A stretch of 47,459 nucleotides of DNA from Streptomyces huasconensis (GCA_004010275.1 RBWT01000043.1:1-47459); one strand, 5' to 3'. Positions 30,173 to 41,098 are shown, counted from the first letter of the stretch. The notes: a model not told the origin generated them from the sequence alone. A program made the numbers and translations.

Positions 30173-32124
30173 GCGATGGCCTCACGTTCTCGGGGGGAGT
30201 CGGCGGACGGCGCCAGTACCGTGCTGATGAGCCGTTCGAGAATGGCGGTGCCGTTGCGCGTCATCACCGACGCGGGATGGAACTGGACGGAGGCGAAGCC
30301 CGGTCCGCGCAGGGCGTGGACCTCGCCCGTCACCGGATCACGGCACACCCGCACCGGCCCGGGGCGGCTCGCGGGCGCGCGAACGAGTCCGCGGGGGACA
30401 CGGCCGTGAAGGTGTTGTAGAAGTACACGTCCTCACGCCGCCCGAACAGGTCGATCGCGCGCTGCACGCCCTGGTGCGGGACGTCCTTGCGGACGAGGTC
30501 GAGACCGAGCACTCCGCTGAGGACCTGGTGGCCCAGGCACACCGAGAGGAATGGCACACCGCCGTCGAGCAACCGCCGGGTCTCCGCCCGCAGATGCGCG
30601 ATCTTCGGGTGGCCGAGGTCGCGCGGGTCGCCGGGACCGGGACCCACGACCACGAGGTCCTGGCCCTCGACGGCGTACTCCTCGTCGAACCGGCGGACGG
30701 ACACCTCGAGGCCGAGCGCGCGCAGCAGCGTCGTGCCCCATGGCGGTAAAGGTGTCCTCCGCGTCGATGAGCAGGGCCCTGCGGCCGCGCAGTTCCGGTA
30801 CCGGCAGCGACCGGTGCGCCGGGGAGCGCCGCCAGAACTCCGCCAGCGGCGCGTTCCGCTCCCGCAGCGCCCGGGAGACGCGTGGGTCCGCGGCCAGCCC
30901 GGGGCCCCGCCGGCCGGCCGACCGGGGCGGGTTCGCCGGTCCGTGCAGAGCCGCCAGCAGCCCGGCGGCCTTCGCCCTGGTCTCCGCCGCCTCGGCCCGC
31001 GGGTCGGAGTCGCGGACGAGAGTGGCGCCCACGCCGAGGCGCAGCCGGCCGTCGTCGCCGATGTCGGCGGTACGGATCAGGATCGCCGAATCCAGCCGGT
31101 GGCCGCCGTCGGCGTCCCTTCCGAGCAGCGCGGCGACGCCCGCGTAGTAGCCGCGGCCGTGCGGCTCGTAGGTGCTGATGACCCGGCAGGCGCTCTCCAG
31201 CGGACTGCCGGTGACCGTGGGCGCGAAGAGGGTCTCGCGCAGTACGTCCCGCACGTCCCGGTCGCTGCAGCCCTCGATGAAGTACTCCGTGTGCGCGAGA
31301 TGGCTCATCTCGCGCAACCGGGGGCCGATGACCCGGCCGCCTTCGGGGCAGATCCGGCTCATCATCTTGAGTTCCTCGTCCAGCACCATGTACAGCTCGT
31401 TGGACTCCTTGCTGTCGCCGAGGAAGCCCAGCACGTCGCCCGGGGTGGGACCCGTGGACGCGTAGCGGTACGTCCCGCTGATCGGGTTCATGACGGCCGT
31501 GCCCCGGTCCACGGTGATGTGACGCTCGGGGCTCGCACCGATGAACGTGCGCCCGGCGACGCGGATCAGAAACGTCCAGTACGCCCCGGACGTGCTGCTC
31601 AGCAGCCTGCGGAACAGGGACAGCGCCGCCCGCGGCGACCAGCCGGGGAGCTGGGCGCCGAAGGTGCGCCTGAAGACGAAGTTGGCCCCCGTCCCGGAGC
31701 CGATCTCCCGGTCGATGATCCGGCGCACCTGGGCGGCGTAGGCGTCGTCGTCGAGGTCGAAGGAACCGCCCCGCACCTCCAGCGAGGTGTCGGGGAGCCG
31801 GTCGAGGACCTCGGCCACGGGCACCGTCGACTGCTCGCGGATGTCCATGACGAGCAGCGGTTCACCGTCGTCGGGGCAGGCGAAGCCACGCTCGGCGAGC
31901 TGCCGGTACGGCACCAGCACCAGCTGTTCGTGGCCCGTGGTGCCGCCGCTCCCGGACAGGGGGATGTCCGCCAGGCCGGCGACCTGCGAGACGTCGCCCA
32001 CGAGCACGTCCACCGCGGAGCCGTCGCCTGCCTCGGGGCGGTGCAGCAACGTGAAGGCGGGCGGCGGGACTTCGGCGGTCAGCCGGCCCAGCGGGTCGGG
32101 GGTCGCGACCCCGCCGGGCGTCAT
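30169..32124 (-). CDS. phzE: PhzE, ADIC synthase (anthranilate synthase fused to GATase; frameshifted)
   Basis: Converts chorismate and glutamine to 2-amino-2-deoxyisochorismate. The N-terminal chorismate-binding domain carries RTFIGASPERHITVDRG, MNPISGTYRYASTG, GDSKESNELYMVLDEELKMM and TVTGSPLESACRVISTYEPH; the C-terminal glutamine amidotransferase has VVVGPGPGDPRDLGHPK and nucleophile PFLSVCLGHQVLSGV. Frames break near 30745 and 30365, so three segments must be joined. In the last segment the usual HPES reads HPAS (FASVQFHPASVMT), so the GATase triad glutamate is replaced by alanine through a single A-to-C difference, either real or an error. Overlaps ATGA with phzD upstream and phzC downstream. 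Confidence 0.92.
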
Positions 32125-32789
32125 CGCGCGCCCGCCGCGCGGGCGCCGGCGAACGCCGACAGCACGGTGTGCGCCGGGACCACCACGGAGCAGCGGGCCG
32201 CCGCGTAGTCGAGCGCCATCCGGTGGTCGGCCGCCGAGAAGTCGGCGACCGCGTCGGCGACGACGAAGGACTGGATGTCGTGGGCCAGGGCGTCACAGGC
32301 GGTCTGCAGCACGCCGATATGGGCGTAGATCCCGCACAGCACCAGCTGGTCACGGCCCCAGGAGCGCATGAGGTCGAGCAGACCGGTGCGGAAGAACGCG
32401 CTCGGTCGCCACTTGGTGAGGACGGTGTCCCCGTCGGCCGGACCGAACCGCTCGGGCACCCCGCGGTGCTCGGGGGCAGCAGTCATCCCCGGCCCCCAGA
32501 AGTCCTTGAGCAACCCGCGCTGCTCCTCGGTCATGTCACCGGGCTGCGCCGTGTACGCCACCGGCACGCCCGCGTCCGCGGCGGCCCGTCGCACCGCGGT
32601 CACCTGCTCCTCCAACTGCTGCCGGGGTGGCCGGCCGGCAGGCAGGAAGCGGAGGAAGTAGTGCTGCATGTCGTGGATCAGCAGCAGCGCACGGTCGGGG
32701 TCGACCGTCCAGCCGGCCGTGTTCCCGGGTAGGTCGGCGGCCGCGGGCATGGGATAGGGGTGGATGTCGGATATGGCGGAGAGCACCAA
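32121..32789 (-). CDS. phzD: PhzD, isochorismatase
   Basis: Hydrolyses the vinyl ether of ADIC to give 2,3-dihydro-3-hydroxyanthranilate (DHHA) and pyruvate. About 222 residues: YPMPAAADLPGNTAGW, catalytic Asp in RALLLIHDMQHYFLRFL, Lys in DTVLTKWRPSAFFRTGLL and VLCGIYAHIGVLQTACDALA, all as in PhzD/EntB isochorismatase domains. No carrier domain is fused; a separate aryl carrier gene precedes it. The start is TTG 32789 or GTG 32786, with AAAGGAG upstream. Overlaps phzE by 4 bp. Frame intact. DHHA can feed phenazines (via PhzF, present) or 3-hydroxyanthranilate (needs a dehydrogenase, which I do not find). Confidence 0.95.
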   Translation of the reverse strand: MVLSAISDIHPYPMPAAADLPGNTAGWTVDPDRALLLIHDMQHYFLRFLPAGRPPRQQLEEQVTAVRRAAADAGVPVAYTAQPGDMTEEQRGLLKDFWGPGMTAAPEHRGVPERFGPADGDTVLTKWRPSAFFRTGLLDLMRSWGRDQLVLCGIYAHIGVLQTACDALAHDIQSFVVADAVADFSAADHRMALDYAAARCSVVVPAHTVLSAFAGARAAGAR

Positions 32790-32835
32790 CGTCCTGGCTC
32801 CTTTCGGCAGCGGGGGAGGGACACGTCCCAGGGGT

Positions 32836-33099
32836 TCAGGAGGAGGCGGCGGTGTCGTCCGCGGCGAAGGAGTCGATGTGCCGAGCCCAGCCGCCGACGG
32901 TGGGGTCGGCCACCAGGACGTCGAACTTCGCGGGGATGCCGCCCCTTCGCCAGCGGCCGCTGAGTCGCATCACGTCGAGCGAACTCAGACCCAGCCGCAC
33001 CAGGTTGGCGTCGTCGGGGATGTCGGCGGCCGCCGTGCCGATCAGTGCGGCGACCGCCTCACGGATCTCCTCGGCCGAGCGGGGCACTTCGGTGTTCAT
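32836..33099 (-). CDS. aryl carrier protein (EntB ArCP-like)
   Basis: An 87-residue free-standing carrier. The phosphopantetheine attachment serine is in LVRLGLSSLDVMRLSGRWRR, followed by the ArCP-like PAKFDVLVADPTVGGWARHI. Such carriers receive an aryl acid from an EntE-type AMP ligase; the ligase gene lies directly upstream (33137-34819). The start ATG 33099 has AGAAGGGC ahead. In enterobactin-type systems this domain is fused to the isochorismatase, which here is the next gene downstream, so the fusion has been split or never formed. Frame intact. Confidence 0.88.
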   Translation of the reverse strand: MNTEVPRSAEEIREAVAALIGTAAADIPDDANLVRLGLSSLDVMRLSGRWRRGGIPAKFDVLVADPTVGGWARHIDSFAADDTAASS

Positions 33100-33136
33100 G
33101 AGGGCCCTTCTGTCTCTGATGATGGGCGGGGACGGG

Positions 33137-34819
33137 TCAGTCACCGTTCGCGGCCGCGCCGGCCCGGATGGCGGGGGAGGGCACGAAGTCGGCGGCGGCC
33201 GGGGCGGACTCACCGCGGGCGAGGGCGGCGAGTACCTTCTTGTCGGTCTTCCCGAGACCGGTCAGCGGCAGCTCGGTGAGGAGTTCCAGCCGGTCGGGCA
33301 GCTTGTACGCGGCCAGGCCGTGCTCCTCGAGGGCCGCCTTGATCCCGGGCAGCGTCGGGGCCTCTCCGGCCGGCACCACGAACGCGCAGGTCCGCTCGCC
33401 GAGGAACTCGTCCGGGTACGGGACCACCGCCGCGCGGGCCACGGAGTCCAGGGTGAGCAGATGGCCCTCGACCTCGGCCGCGGACACCTTGTCACCGCCG
33501 CGGATGATCACGTCCTTGATCCGTCCCTCGATGACCAGGTCGCCCTCGGGGGTCAGCCGCGCCAGGTCGCCGCTGCGGTAGAAACCGTCGTCGGTGAACG
33601 CCCGGGCGTTGTGCTCGGGGGCCTGGTAGTAGCCGCGCAGGGTGTACGGGCCGCGGGCGAGGAGCTCACCCACGGTGCCGGCCGGTACCTCACGGTCCCG
33701 CTCGTCGACGATGCGGATCTCGTCCGCGGGTGACACGGGGCTGCCCTGCGTGGTGAGCACCGTGGCCGCGGGGTCGTCCCGGCGGGTGAAGGTGAGCAGA
33801 CCCTCGGCCATCCCGAACACCTGCTGGAGCCGGCAGCCGAAGGCCGGCTCCACCCGCGCGGCCGTCTCCGGGTACAGCTTGGCGCTGCCGACCTGGAGGA
33901 AACGCAGACTGCTCAGATCGGACTCCATCCACTCGCGCCCCTCCAGCCACAACTGGAGGACGCTGGGGACGACGGAGGTGAAGGTCACGCCCTCCTGCTC
34001 GATCAGCGGGAAGCAGAGCTCCGGCGTCGGGTCCGGTGCCATCACCACCGTGCCGCCCGCGCCGAGGACTCCGACGACCCCCGGACAGCCCCAGGTAAAG
34101 TTGAACTCGACCGGCAGCACGGCGAGATAGACGTCGTCGCCGGTGACCGGGCACGCCTCCCGGGCCGCGCGCACCTGGTACGTGTAGTCGTCGTGAGTGC
34201 GGGGGATCAGCTTCGGCAGCGCCGTCGTACCGCCCGACAGCAGGAAGAACGCCACGTCGGAGGGGTCGGGGGCCGGGAGCTCCACGGGCTCGGCGTCCAC
34301 CTCGGCCAGCGGGACGACGTCCCCGTCGCTCTGGTCCGTGTCCCTGCCCAGCACGAACAGGTGCTCCAGCGAGTCCACCTCGTCACGGACCCGGCGGGCC
34401 AGGGCCAGATGGTCGAAGCCGCGGTGGGTCTCCGGGAAGACGTAACCGACCGCTCCGGAGAGCTCGCACAGGTGGCGGATCTCCTGGACGCGGTGGGCGG
34501 GCAGCGCGAAGACGGGCGCCGCGCCCAGCCGGAACAGCGCGAAGCAGACCACCACGAAGTCCGGGCCGTTGGGCAGCTGGACCACGACCCGGTCACCTGC
34601 CCCGATGCCCCGGGCCCGCAGGCCCGCGGCCGTGCGCCGGGTCAGCATGCCGAGTTCGTCGTAGGTGATCCGCCGGTCGCCGAGGACCAGCGCGGTCTTC
34701 GGGCCGTTCGCCCGCACCGCCGCGTCGAGCAGATCCACCAAGCTCTCACCGCGCCAGTAGCCCTCGACGCGGTATCGCTCGGCCACGTCCTCGGGCCAGG
34801 GAGTGAAACCGTCGAGCAT
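33137..34819 (-). CDS. aryl-acid AMP ligase (EntE/DhbE-like)
   Basis: Stand-alone ANL-family adenylation enzyme of 560 residues that activates an aromatic acid as acyl-AMP and loads it on the neighbouring carrier. Motifs: [16 protein letters not shown] at the N terminus, phosphate loop [20 protein letters not shown] (about 192-211), [50 protein letters not shown] and the catalytic lysine in [12 protein letters not shown]. In the aryl pocket the DhbE-type His-Asn-Tyr reads Phe239-Asn240-Phe241, so the carboxylate-orienting Asn is kept but the flanking residues differ; a substrate other than 2,3-dihydroxybenzoate is likely (for example a hydroxyanthranilate, a substituted salicylate or a phenazine acid). 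ATGA overlap with the KASIII gene. Confidence 0.9.
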   Translation of the reverse strand: MLDGFTPWPEDVAERYRVEGYWRGESLVDLLDAAVRANGPKTALVLGDRRITYDELGMLTRRTAAGLRARGIGAGDRVVVQLPNGPDFVVVCFALFRLGAAPVFALPAHRVQEIRHLCELSGAVGYVFPETHRGFDHLALARRVRDEVDSLEHLFVLGRDTDQSDGDVVPLAEVDAEPVELPAPDPSDVAFFLLSGGTTALPKLIPRTHDDYTYQVRAAREACPVTGDDVYLAVLPVEFNFTWGCPGVVGVLGAGGTVVMAPDPTPELCFPLIEQEGVTFTSVVPSVLQLWLEGREWMESDLSSLRFLQVGSAKLYPETAARVEPAFGCRLQQVFGMAEGLLTFTRRDDPAATVLTTQGSPVSPADEIRIVDERDREVPAGTVGELLARGPYTLRGYYQAPEHNARAFTDDGFYRSGDLARLTPEGDLVIEGRIKDVIIRGGDKVSAAEVEGHLLTLDSVARAAVVPYPDEFLGERTCAFVVPAGEAPTLPGIKAALEEHGLAAYKLPDRLELLTELPLTGLGKTDKKVLAALARGESAPAAADFVPSPAIRAGAAANGD

Positions 34820-35902
34820 CAGAGATCTCCTCGTGATCCGGAAGCGGGGGCGGGGCGGGCACCGGGACCGTCACCGGGTGCCCCGGTGATCTCGAGTACG
34901 GCGCACGCGGCCTCCATGCCGGTGGTGAAACCGAGCACCAGGACCTGATCACCGGGGCCCACCTGGCCGGTGGTCCAGAGGTGTTCGAGCCCGATCGCGA
35001 AGTCGGAGACGCTGGCGTGGCCGATCCGCCGGTTGAGCTCCCAGGTGCCGCGACCGGCGTCCAGACCCAGCGGATCGAGGAGGAACACCCCGAGCGGGTC
35101 CTGGTTGAAGCCGTTGTGCACGACCCGGGCGATCCGGTCGAGCGACGTGCCGGCTGTCCGCAGCGCGCGCTCCACCGAGGTGGCGATGAGTTCCCCGAAG
35201 TCGGCGAGCGGGATCGCGCCGCCCTCGGCCCACTGGTGACGCCAGCTCTCCAGCCGGCCCTCGAAGTCCATGACCCGCTCCACCGGCACCTGCGGCGGGA
35301 ACAGTGGATCGGTGCCCCGGTGCATGGCCTCCATGTCCGGCTGGGACACGAAGTCCATCGCCAGCAGCCGGGCGAAGCCGCCGCGCCGCGACACCACGAG
35401 GGAGGAGCCGGAGTCCGCGAGGACGAACATCGACGAGGACGTCCAGCGGCCCACCAGCGGCGTGGAGAAGTTGTCGGCGGCCGTCAGCAGCATCGCCGCG
35501 TCGGGCTCGGGCGCCGCCGCCGAGCCGCAGCGCCGCCGACTCGAGGGCGGCCAGCAGGCCGAGGCAACCGTGCTGGACGTGGAAGGCGGAGACCGGCCGG
35601 TCCAGCGTGTTGCGCAGGATGTAGTGCGCCGGGGACCAGCCGTCCGGCCCCTGGTAGTAGGTGTTGCTGTGCAGCAGCCCGACGAAGTCGTCGACGCCGT
35701 GACCGGATCGCTCGACGGCCGTCCGCGCGGCCCGCACGGCCATGTCGACCGCGGGCAGGGAGTCCTCGACCGCGACCGACTCCAGCCCGGAGGCCTCCCG
35801 TGCCTCCTTCGGATACCAGCGCTCCTTGACCGCGTACTCGGTGGTGACGGCCGGCGGCACATAGGTGCCCACACCCGCCAGATAGATCTCGCCGAACCTC
35901 AC
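34819..35902 (-). CDS. KASIII-like acyltransferase (frameshifted)
   Basis: About 361 residues with the FabH fold. The catalytic Cys113 is in AFHVQHGCLGLLAALE and the histidine in IARVVHNGFNQDPLG. Where FabH has a GNTS asparagine, this reads NRRIGHASVSDFAIGLEHL, giving a GHxxxxD pattern like CerJ/ChlB-type KASIII homologues that transfer acyl groups to oxygen or nitrogen instead of forming C-C bonds. The benzoxazole enzyme BomK, a ketosynthase homologue that forms an amide, is an instructive relative in function. GTG 35902 has GAGGAGAGGG upstream. One frame break near 35515. With the AMP ligase and aryl carrier it forms a three-gene aryl-acid activation and transfer unit. Confidence 0.82.
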
Positions 35903-35954
35903 CTCGGTGCCCTCTCCTCGCCCTGCGGGTGCCTGCCGTGCGACGTCCCGGGCA

Positions 35955-36140
35955 TCACGCGCCGGGCTTTCCGGCGATCCCCCACCGCTCGCGGGGCACA
36001 CCGCTGAGAACCACCCAGGTCTGCTCCCGGACCGCCTCCCCGAAGACGTCGACGGCGGCGTCGGTGAGACGGGCGATCAGCTCGGTCCTGGTCCGTTCGT
36101 CCAGCCGGTCCTCGTAGAGCGTCACATCGATGAGAGGCAT
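35955..36140 (-). CDS. 4-oxalocrotonate tautomerase-family protein
   Basis: A 61-residue protein starting MPLIDVTLYEDRLDERTRTE, with the N-terminal catalytic proline (Pro2 after Met removal) of the tautomerase superfamily and the typical VWVVL-type core strand (actual text QTWVVLSGVPRERWGI). Members catalyse keto-enol tautomerisation or related proton transfers and form hexamers. AAAGGA lies 5 bp upstream of ATG 36140, and the start overlaps the end of the aminotransferase gene. It may tautomerise a dihydroaromatic or keto intermediate. Frame intact. Confidence 0.85.
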   Translation of the reverse strand: MPLIDVTLYEDRLDERTRTELIARLTDAAVDVFGEAVREQTWVVLSGVPRERWGIAGKPGA

Positions 36141-37369
36141 GACAGTCCTTTCACTGCGGTACGGAGAGCGGCGTCGAGCGCCGTCACCAAGTGGTCCACC
36201 TGCGCGTCGGAGAGCCCGGGCTGGCAGGGAAGGTTGATGTGCTGGCCGAACCAGAGGTCCTCCGCCACCGGGCACTGGCCGAGGCCGTGACCACGCTCGC
36301 GCCACTCCGGCAGCAGGTGCAGCGGCAGATAGCGCAGCTGGACCTCCACTCCGCGCTCGTCCAGGCCGCGGATCACCGACTCGCGCAGTCCCGGCGGGCC
36401 GTCCACGAAGAAGGTGTGCAGGTGCTGGGCGTGCTCCACGCCGGGCCGGGGCCGCTGCGTCCGGGTGTACGGATGGCGCTCGATCACCTCGTTCAGCCGC
36501 CCGGCGATCCATCGGCGGCGGGCCACCAGCACGTCCAGCCGGTCCAACTGCGCCAGGCCCACGGCCGCCGCCGCCTCCGACAGGGTGGCGTTCGTGCCCG
36601 GCCTGCGGATGTCCGAGCAGACCTTCTCGTACGCCGGCGAGGCGTACTTCATCCAGGGCAGCAACTCCCGGCCCAGCCGAAGCCCGTCCGGGGACGCGGG
36701 CAGGAAGTCCCCGTCGACCTCGTTCGACCGGAGGCGGTCGACGCGCTCCGCCCAGTCGTCCCGGTCGAACGTGATCATGCCGCCCTCGCCGAGGGTGGTG
36801 ATGTTCTTCGACGCGTGGAAGCTGAAGCAGCCGATGTCGCCCAGCGCACCGGGGCGGCGCCCGCCGTAGCGGCCCCCGAGCGCGTGCGCGCAGTCCTCGA
36901 CGACGACGATCCCGCGCTCCCGCGTCAGCGCCAGGATCTCGTCCATCTCCGCGCTCCAGCCGCCGTAGTGGACCAGCAGCACTGCCCGGGTGCGGTCGTT
37001 GATCAGGGACTTCAGAGAGACCGGGTCCATGTTCAGCGAGTCCGGGTCGATGTCGCAGAACCGGACGGTCGCGGGCAGCCCCAGCAGCGGCTGCGCGGTG
37101 GCCTGGAAGGTCTGCGGGGTGACGACGACCTCGTCACCCTCCCGCAGGTCGAGCAGATGGATGGCGAGTTCAAGCGCCACTGTGCCGCTGGTCACGGAGA
37201 GGGCGTGTCGGGTACCGATGTGCTCCCGGAACCGCTGCTCGAAGCGGTCCCGGAAGGAGCCCGTGGACAGGGGACCGCCTGAGGCGATCAGTTGCTCGAG
37301 CGCCCTGGTCTCGGCGCCGCCGAGGATGCTGCCACGGCTCGCGTACGGCACGGCATAGGTTCCGCGCAT
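36122..37369 (-). CDS. DegT/DnrJ/EryC1/StrS-family PLP aminotransferase
   Basis: A 415-residue aminotransferase or dehydratase of the sugar-aminotransferase/AHBA-synthase superfamily. The PLP lysine is Lys188 in CFSFHASKNITTLGEGGM; the pyridine-binding aspartate is in IVVVEDCAHALGG; SVTSGTVALELAIHLL holds the phosphate contacts. I chose ATG 37369 (MRGTYAVPYASRGS) because GGAGGA lies just upstream; an in-frame extension to 37462 lacks a ribosome site. It heads the leftward operon. No sugar-nucleotide genes accompany it, so the substrate is probably a cyclitol or keto acid and not a dTDP-sugar; 3-amino-5-hydroxybenzoate-type chemistry is possible but unproven. Frame intact. Confidence 0.9.
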   Translation of the reverse strand: MRGTYAVPYASRGSILGGAETRALEQLIASGGPLSTGSFRDRFEQRFREHIGTRHALSVTSGTVALELAIHLLDLREGDEVVVTPQTFQATAQPLLGLPATVRFCDIDPDSLNMDPVSLKSLINDRTRAVLLVHYGGWSAEMDEILALTRERGIVVVEDCAHALGGRYGGRRPGALGDIGCFSFHASKNITTLGEGGMITFDRDDWAERVDRLRSNEVDGDFLPASPDGLRLGRELLPWMKYASPAYEKVCSDIRRPGTNATLSEAAAAVGLAQLDRLDVLVARRRWIAGRLNEVIERHPYTRTQRPRPGVEHAQHLHTFFVDGPPGLRESVIRGLDERGVEVQLRYLPLHLLPEWRERGHGLGQCPVAEDLWFGQHINLPCQPGLSDAQVDHLVTALDAALRTAVKGLSCLSSM

Positions 37370-37458
37370 GACGGGTCCTCCGGCGTTCGGATCGGGGTCG
37401 GCTGCCGCATCCCACGGCAGTGCGTGCCGAGAAATCAAGCAGGCCCGGTGCGGCCCGG

Positions 37459-37521
37459 GCAATGGGAATCGGCTGTTCCTGACCCGCCGCTGACAGGCTG
37501 ACAGGAAACGGCGCCCATTGC
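37459..37521. promoter_or_regulatory. large inverted repeat in divergent promoter region
   Basis: Left arm 37459-37481 and right arm 37502-37521 share GCAATGGG at the outside and TTCCTG at the inside (right arm read in reverse complement). The 20-bp centre contains the direct repeat CTGACAGG twice (37490-37505, running into the right arm). It is placed almost symmetrically between the aminotransferase start (37369) and the oxidoreductase start (37592). This is a strong operator or activator-site candidate controlling both operons. Confidence 0.65.
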
Positions 37522-37566
37522 TTGACGGCCGTCGCCGCGCTCACCTTTCCTGGGCACGCCCCATGA

Positions 37567-39484
<1,918 letters not shown>

Positions 39485-39503
39485 CCGGAACAGGAGGCCC
39501 CGC

Positions 39504-40220
39504 ATGACGGCCCAGCAACTCGCGGAGCTGTCCCACGGCATGTACGTGGAACCGCTCAGTGAGCAATGCCGGCACATATGGCGGCGGCGCGATCACGCCC
39601 TCATCGGCGTGAGCGCGGGCAACAGCTACTTCACCCAAAGCCGCCTCGCGGCTCTGCTCGCCTGGGCGGGGCGCAGTTTCGCCGAGGTCGACGTCGTCTA
39701 CGTCGACACACACATCGACACCATGCTCGTCGCCGACGGCCACGAACCCGCGGCCGCCGGCAGGTCGGCCCGCAGCACCATCAGGGACGTACGCCGGCGC
39801 ATCCGCCGGGCGGTGGAGGCGACCGACCTCAGCGGGACGCGCTTCCGCGTACGGGCGCTGTCCGAACTCCTCGACGACCCGCGCTACCAGGCCGTGCGCA
39901 GCCGCACGGACCGGGCCCTGCGCGAGGAACCGGAGTTCTCGGCCGTCGTGCAGGAGATGGTCCAGGAGGTCGTCAGGGGTCGGCTGCGCGACGAAAGGCC
40001 CGTGACCCCGGCGCATCTGGAGGCGGGCCTCGGATATGTCAGCGCCGAGGCCCCACTGTTCGTCGACGCGCCGACGATCTTCGACGTCCGCTCGTCGGTG
40101 ACCTGCTACCACCTGCGCACCCCCGTCACGGAGTACCTCGTCGGCGCGGACTCCGCCGTGCGCGCCGCTCCGGGCCACGCCCATCTGGTCGTCCGTCCCC
40201 CGGCACGGGACGCGGGCTGA
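39504..40220 (+). CDS. albC: AlbC-like cyclodipeptide synthase (NYH subfamily)
   Basis: Uses two aminoacyl-tRNAs to make a cyclic dipeptide. The 238-residue protein, of AlbC length, carries the family's catalytic residues at the same numbers as AlbC: Ser37 in HALIGVSAGNSYFT, Asn40, Tyr178 and Glu182 in AGLGYVSAEAPLFVDAP, and Tyr202-His203 in SVTCYHLRTPVTEYL. DVVYVDTHIDTMLVADG and DVRRRIRRAVEATD (tRNA-binding basic helix) also match. The first-pocket residues Leu33, Gly35, Leu119 and Leu185 are those known to accept Phe in AlbC, so a cyclo(Phe-X) product is predicted. AGGAGG precedes ATG 39504. It is the last gene of the operon with albA, albB and the LLM enzyme. Frame intact. Confidence 0.96.
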   Translation: MTAQQLAELSHGMYVEPLSEQCRHIWRRRDHALIGVSAGNSYFTQSRLAALLAWAGRSFAEVDVVYVDTHIDTMLVADGHEPAAAGRSARSTIRDVRRRIRRAVEATDLSGTRFRVRALSELLDDPRYQAVRSRTDRALREEPEFSAVVQEMVQEVVRGRLRDERPVTPAHLEAGLGYVSAEAPLFVDAPTIFDVRSSVTCYHLRTPVTEYLVGADSAVRAAPGHAHLVVRPPARDAG

Positions 40221-40229
40221 GACCCGCCG

Positions 40230-41098
40230 TCAGACCGGCCCCCGGCCCGTCTCCGGAGCACCGGCCCCCTGGCTGCTCACCAGTGCCGTGAGCCGCTCCA
40301 GCCGGGCCCGCAACGAACGCTGCTCCGAGGCCAGCAACTGCACCAGACCGCGCAGCCGGTCGCGCTCATCGGCGCTTCCGGCCTCCGGCAGGGGGCCGTG
40401 CGGCCGAAGGCGCCGAGGAGCCCTGCCCGCGGTCCCCAGGCCGGGCGCGGGCTCGGCCGCCGCGCCGCTGCGGTGCAGCGCCAGCGCCATCTGCGTACGG
40501 AACCGGGGCCGTCCCGGGTGGGCCCTGACGACTCCCCGCAGCTGACCGAGACCTGGTCCTGCCGGCCCGTCCGCAGCGCCGTGTCGAACAGTGCCTCCAG
40601 CGCGTCCTGGCGCACCTGCTCCAGCTCCGCCGCGACACCGGCACAGATCGGGCCCCGGACACTGCCCTCCAGCACCTCGCCCCGCCACAGCGCCAGTGCC
40701 TGCCTCAACTGGTGGTAGGCGGCATGCGGTTCGCGCTCGGCCAGGCGGCGCGCCCGTAACACCGACAGGCGGAACCGCCCGCTGTCGGTCTCCCGCTCGT
40801 CCGCCCGCAGCACGTAGCCCGCCCGGTCGGTCAGCAACCGGGACCTGTTGCCTCGCTCCGGCTCCACCAGGGCCAGGGTCTGCCGCAGCCGGGACACATG
40901 GGCCTGCAGCGCGTTGCCGGCCTTGGCCGGAGGGTCGTCCCCCCACAGCTCGTGGACCAGTCGCTCCGCGGTGACCGGAGCGCCCGGGCGGCCCATCAGC
41001 GCCCCGAGCAGCGTGCCCTGCATCGAGCTCGTCAGCCGTACCCCCCGGTGCACCCGCTCGTCGTACACCTCGGGTACTCCCAGCATCCTGAAGAGCAT
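40230..41098 (-). CDS. small SARP-family regulator (frameshifted)
   Basis: About 289 residues: an OmpR-like winged helix (RGVRLTSSMQGTLLGALMGR, VTAERLVHELWGDDPPAKAG, LQAHVSRLRQTLALVE) and a BTAD domain (RRLAEREPHAAYHQLRQALA, LEGSVRGPICAGVAAELEQV), with no NB-ARC part. A missing base near 40540 shifts the end; the other frame restores FRTQMALALHRSGAAAE and a coiled C terminus (RLRGLVQLLASEQRSLRARL). A TTA codon (Leu114, 40757-40759 on this strand) implies bldA control. GAAGGGGGA precedes ATG 41098. It converges on albC and diverges from the FAD oxidase gene; the paired inverted repeats at 41188 and 41287 lie in that divergent region. Confidence 0.85.

Noticed and set aside
28899..35902. Assignment as a catechol siderophore (DHB) cluster
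   Set aside because: EntE- and ArCP-like genes are present, but PhzE makes ADIC instead of isochorismate, no EntA dehydrogenase or iron-transport genes are seen, and the ligase pocket differs from DhbE.
16866..37369. Direct identification as a nataxazole or A33853 benzoxazole cluster
   Set aside because: phzB, phzF and phzG show phenazine assembly, no DHHA dehydrogenase is visible, and the amidohydrolase is far from the ligase and KASIII. Kept only as a hypothesis.
37370..37462. N-terminal extension of the DegT aminotransferase
   Set aside because: ATG 37369 has a GGAGGA ribosome site, and the extension lacks one and is not family-like.
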